Assembly (NCBI GenBank): GCA_031424145.1
Contig: JANPGV010000206.1
Location: 1-8,569 of the forward strand
Reading direction: 5' to 3'
Source of the DNA: JAENVT01 sp031424145
Lineage (GTDB): Bacteria; Actinomycetota; Acidimicrobiia; Acidimicrobiales; Ilumatobacteraceae
Length of the DNA stretch: 8,569 nt
This document shows, piece by piece, positions 6,257-8,569 of the stretch (its first letter is position 1; every line of letters starts with the position of its first letter). A model generated the notes under the pieces. The model was not told the DNA's origin and searched no databases. It saw only the letters and a list, made by a program, of their open reading frames with translations. The position numbers and the translations under genes are program-made.

Positions 6257-6700
6257 ATGTTGAGAACGGAGAGATCTCCGACCACAATGACGCCGATGCC
6301 AAGCCGTCGACGACCGAAAGCCCCGCCCCCACGACCATTGTCGGACGCTGAGCGCTTCGCCCAAAGCCTGCGCGACTCCGAAGAGGCCGATCGCCGCGCC
6401 AAACAAGCGGCGACCGATCGCAAGGCAGAAAAAGAGCGGGTGAAGCTCGAGGCGGCGGAACGGGCCGAGCGGTTGCAACGCGCCCAAGCCGCGCATCAGC
6501 ACGCCGTTGAACTGGTCAAAGAGGCCAAACGCACCGGCAAGGGTGCCGCCGCAGCCGACCTCGTCTGGCGCGAAGCCAAAGCTGAGCTCCTCGAGCTTGA
6601 AACGGGGAAACGTCCGGCGTGGGCCGCTCGTCCCGCCGAGCCGGCCGAGACCACCGAGCCGGCCGAGGACCTACCCGCGGCCGACCCAGACGCGGGCTAG
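6257..6700 (+). CDS. Hypothetical charged, coiled-coil protein
   Basis: A 147-residue protein of unrecognised family. After a Pro/Arg-rich N-terminus (MPSRRRPKAPPPRP within the first 30 residues) comes a long Ala/Glu/Arg/Lys-rich helix (about 30-122), likely coiled coil: DAERFAQSLRDSEEADRRAK, through KAEKERVKLEAAERAERLQR, to WREAKAELLELETGK. The tail is rich in Pro, Ala and Glu and contains an exact 12-base repeat (6638-6649 and 6656-6667) encoding EPAE twice. There is no signal peptide or membrane segment, so it is probably cytosolic or nucleic-acid associated. The start is uncertain: ATG 6257 has AGGCGG four bases upstream, while in-frame ATGs at 6287 and 6296 follow GGAGAG. It lies 32 bases after the membrane peptide gene and may share its stress-type promoter. 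It is convergent with the response regulator gene, with 12 bases between. Confidence 0.75.
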   Translation: MLRTERSPTTMTPMPSRRRPKAPPPRPLSDAERFAQSLRDSEEADRRAKQAATDRKAEKERVKLEAAERAERLQRAQAAHQHAVELVKEAKRTGKGAAAADLVWREAKAELLELETGKRPAWAARPAEPAETTEPAEDLPAADPDAG

Positions 6701-6712
6701 TCCAGTCGACCG

Positions 6713-7354
6713 CTAGAGCAGGCGCCGGTCGGTCGCCCACGCGGTGAGCTCGTGCCGGTTGGAGAGTTGCAGCTTGCGCAGAACCGACGACACGTGCGTC
6801 TCCACGGTCTTGACCGACACGTGGATCCGACCAGCCACCTCTTTGTACGTGTACCCACGAGCGATCAACCGCAGAACCTCCTGCTCACGCTGCGTCAGTC
6901 GATCCATGTCCGGGTCCGACGCCATCGGCGTCGACCCGGCAAACGCGTCGAGCACGAATCCGGCAAGCCTCGGTGAGAACACGGCGTCGCCGGCATGCAC
7001 TCGTCGAATGGCGTCGAGCAGTTCCTCACGAGTGATGGTCTTGGTCACGTAGCCCCGAGCGCCGGCACGGATGACACCGATCACGTCCTCAGCTGCATCC
7101 GATACAGACAACGCCAGGCACTGGGTATCGGGCAGACCGTCGGCCAGCCCCTCCAGGATCGCCCGGCCGCCACCGTTGGGAAGGTGCACGTCGAGCAGGA
7201 CGACATCAGGCTTGGTCGCTCGGATCGCGACGATCGCCTCGTCGACAGTCCCGACGTCACCGACGATTTCAACGGCGTCGCCGATCTCGGCCTTCACACC
7301 AGAGCGGAAGAGCGCGTGGTCGTCGACGACGAAAACTCGCACGCGAGCATTCAT
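6713..7354 (-). CDS. NarL/LuxR-family response regulator
   Basis: A 213-residue DNA-binding response regulator. The receiver domain (about 4-118) shows acidic Asp11/Asp12, phosphoacceptor Asp55 (LLDVHLP), Ser83 and Lys105 (VTKT). The LuxR-type helix-turn-helix (about 151-210) reads LTQREQEVLRLIARGYTYKE, then VSVKTVETHVSSVLRKL, the standard form. Phosphorylation by the partner kinase would control promoter binding; targets are unknown. The ATG at 7354 overlaps the kinase stop in an ATGA arrangement, indicating translational coupling. A GTG at 7375 would add seven residues but has no family support, so the ATG is preferred. The gene ends 12 bases from the convergent hypothetical protein gene. 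Confidence 0.95.
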   Translation of the reverse strand: MNARVRVFVVDDHALFRSGVKAEIGDAVEIVGDVGTVDEAIVAIRATKPDVVLLDVHLPNGGGRAILEGLADGLPDTQCLALSVSDAAEDVIGVIRAGARGYVTKTITREELLDAIRRVHAGDAVFSPRLAGFVLDAFAGSTPMASDPDMDRLTQREQEVLRLIARGYTYKEVAGRIHVSVKTVETHVSSVLRKLQLSNRHELTAWATDRRLL

Positions 7355-8547
7355 CGGGGCACCATCAGTTCCCACTCCGTGCCTGCGCCTGCCGACGACT
7401 CCAGTTCGGCGCTCCCGCCGACACGGGTGATGCGGTCACGGATGGACATGGCGATCCCGCGTCGGTCGGTGCCGATCTCGGCGGCCGAGAAACCGACTCC
7501 TTTGTCGCGAACGAACGCGGTGATCGTGTTCGGCTCGACCTCGATGTACACGGAGACGAGATCGGCTTGCGCGTGCTTGGCGGCGTTGACTGTCGCCTCG
7601 CGAACCGCCATCAACAACGCATCGACGGTGGGGGTCACCGTGACGTCGCCGACGACGATCAGATCCACGGGCAGTCCGTGATCCAACTCGACCTCGGCGG
7701 CAATTCCCTCGGCCCGCGCCGTCAGGGAGCCAACTGCGGCGCTGGCCTTGACGTCGTACAACCAACTTCGCAGCTCACGTTCTTGACGTCGGGCAAGCAT
7801 CACCATCCGGCGTGGATCGGCTGCCGCACGCTGCATCAGGGCAAGTGTCTGCAAGACCGAGTCGTGAAGATGGGCAGCCATGTCGTTGCGTTCTTGATCG
7901 CGGATGCGCGCCCGTTCCTCGTCGCGTAGCTGCGTCGTCAGTCGCCCGACGTATGGACCGACGAGCACCGCTGTGCCCGCCAGCGCCATTGCCAAAGCCG
8001 CAAGCGCTGCGGGCAGTTGCGCCAACCGCACACCCCTAGCGGTCAGGGCGACAACACCGGCAAGTGCCAGTGCGACCCCGCCCAACGACCGCAGCGGCGT
8101 GACCCGGCCATGCAGGACGCGCTCGAGCGGATCCTGCTCCGGGCGCGAGTCGCGGCCGCGGTACCAGAGCAACGCGGATCCGCTGGCCACCACGACGGCC
8201 GGCAGCATGACGGCGTCGCCCGGCCACAGGCCGATGTTGCGGGTCGTCATCAACAGACCGCCGGTGGCCACCACGGTCGCCAGAGACCGTGCCGAGACCA
8301 CCTGCGGCGCAATCGTGGTGGGCGCCTGATCGTTGGGCGCACTGCTGATCCCCCAGCCGACGACGTAGAGGACCACGCCGATGCCCCCGGCCAGTGTGAG
8401 GACGAGCAGGGCTATGCGAACGACGTAGGTGTCGACCCCATACCGCTTCGCAAATCCGCCGCACACACCGAACAACATCCGGTCGGTCGACGAACGGGCG
8501 AACTCGATCCGTGGTTCGTCGCCGTGCCCTGCCGGGGAACTGTGCAT
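7351..8547 (-). CDS. PspC-domain sensor histidine kinase (HisKA_3 type)
   Basis: A 398-residue membrane sensor kinase. Residues about 15-68 form a PspC domain (RSSTDRMLFGVCGGFAKRYG, then a membrane helix to VGWGIS). Further hydrophobic segments lie near 88-100, 112-129, 155-170 and 178-200, with no sizeable extracytoplasmic loop, so sensing is probably at or within the membrane. The dimerisation/phosphotransfer region has ERNDMAAHLHDSVLQTL with His228 the likely phosphorylated residue. The ATPase domain has REATVNAAKHA (Asn321, N box), RDKGVGF (348-353) and RRGIAMSIRDR. This is the NarX/DesK-like class that pairs with NarL regulators, here the overlapping downstream gene. PspC domains respond to envelope state in phage-shock systems, so an envelope signal is plausible but inferred. 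At the start, AGGTGG directly abuts the ATG, an unusually short spacing. Only 22 upstream bases are visible, so the start could be wrong or the message leaderless. Confidence 0.94.
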   Translation of the reverse strand: MHSSPAGHGDEPRIEFARSSTDRMLFGVCGGFAKRYGVDTYVVRIALLVLTLAGGIGVVLYVVGWGISSAPNDQAPTTIAPQVVSARSLATVVATGGLLMTTRNIGLWPGDAVMLPAVVVASGSALLWYRGRDSRPEQDPLERVLHGRVTPLRSLGGVALALAGVVALTARGVRLAQLPAALAALAMALAGTAVLVGPYVGRLTTQLRDEERARIRDQERNDMAAHLHDSVLQTLALMQRAAADPRRMVMLARRQERELRSWLYDVKASAAVGSLTARAEGIAAEVELDHGLPVDLIVVGDVTVTPTVDALLMAVREATVNAAKHAQADLVSVYIEVEPNTITAFVRDKGVGFSAAEIGTDRRGIAMSIRDRITRVGGSAELESSAGAGTEWELMVPR

Positions 8548-8569
8548 CCACCTATCGTGCCATTCGACA

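Noticed and set aside
6267..6280. CGGAGA-GA-TCTCCG inverted repeat as an operator
   Set aside because: It lies inside the predicted coding start of the 147-residue protein, with a two-base loop; short palindromes of this kind are expected by chance.
6707..6731. Possible terminator, CGACCG and CGGTCG with a 13-base loop between convergent genes
   Set aside because: Six base pairs with a large loop extending into the response regulator coding end and no T-run; too weak to call.

Overview
The window looks like chromosome from a high-GC actinobacterium, possibly Acidimicrobiia (an Ilumatobacter-like lineage). That placement is inference. It rests on the GC-rich codon usage, the large cytosolic Asp-box protein, a form II CoxL-type molybdoenzyme, a PspC-domain histidine kinase paired with a NarL-type regulator, and promoters of the SigB/SigF type. 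There is no phage, insertion sequence, CRISPR array, rRNA or tRNA here. Most of it is ordinary chromosomal gene content.

Layout. (1) Bases 1-1342, minus: the first 447 residues of a molybdopterin-binding oxidase/dehydrogenase large subunit, running off the left edge. (2) Bases 1343-1553: a divergent intergenic region with several short palindromes. (3) Bases 1554-2306, plus: a secreted chymotrypsin-fold serine protease. After 45 bases comes a 1055-residue protein with eleven Asp-boxes and no signal peptide (2352-5519, plus). (4) Bases 5520-5827: no intact gene, but a decayed acyl-CoA dehydrogenase fragment on the minus strand and two hairpins. (5) Bases 5828-6700: a small stress-type module. 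A csbD-family gene (minus) faces a 28-residue membrane peptide gene and a charged 147-residue protein gene (both plus). (6) Bases 6713-8547, minus: a two-component system in which a PspC-domain sensor kinase overlaps its NarL/LuxR response regulator by four bases.

The most informative observation is between csbD and the membrane peptide gene. Each strand carries a GTTT-N16-GGGTA element, the form recognised by SigB/SigF-family general stress sigma factors, and they point outward in opposite directions. The plus-strand copy would start transcription at or within a few bases of the peptide's ATG, implying a leaderless mRNA. This suggests that csbD, the peptide and probably the charged protein form one stress-responsive unit. 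The acyl-CoA dehydrogenase fragment next to csbD is the second point of interest. I see no clear evidence of a wholly new biological system.
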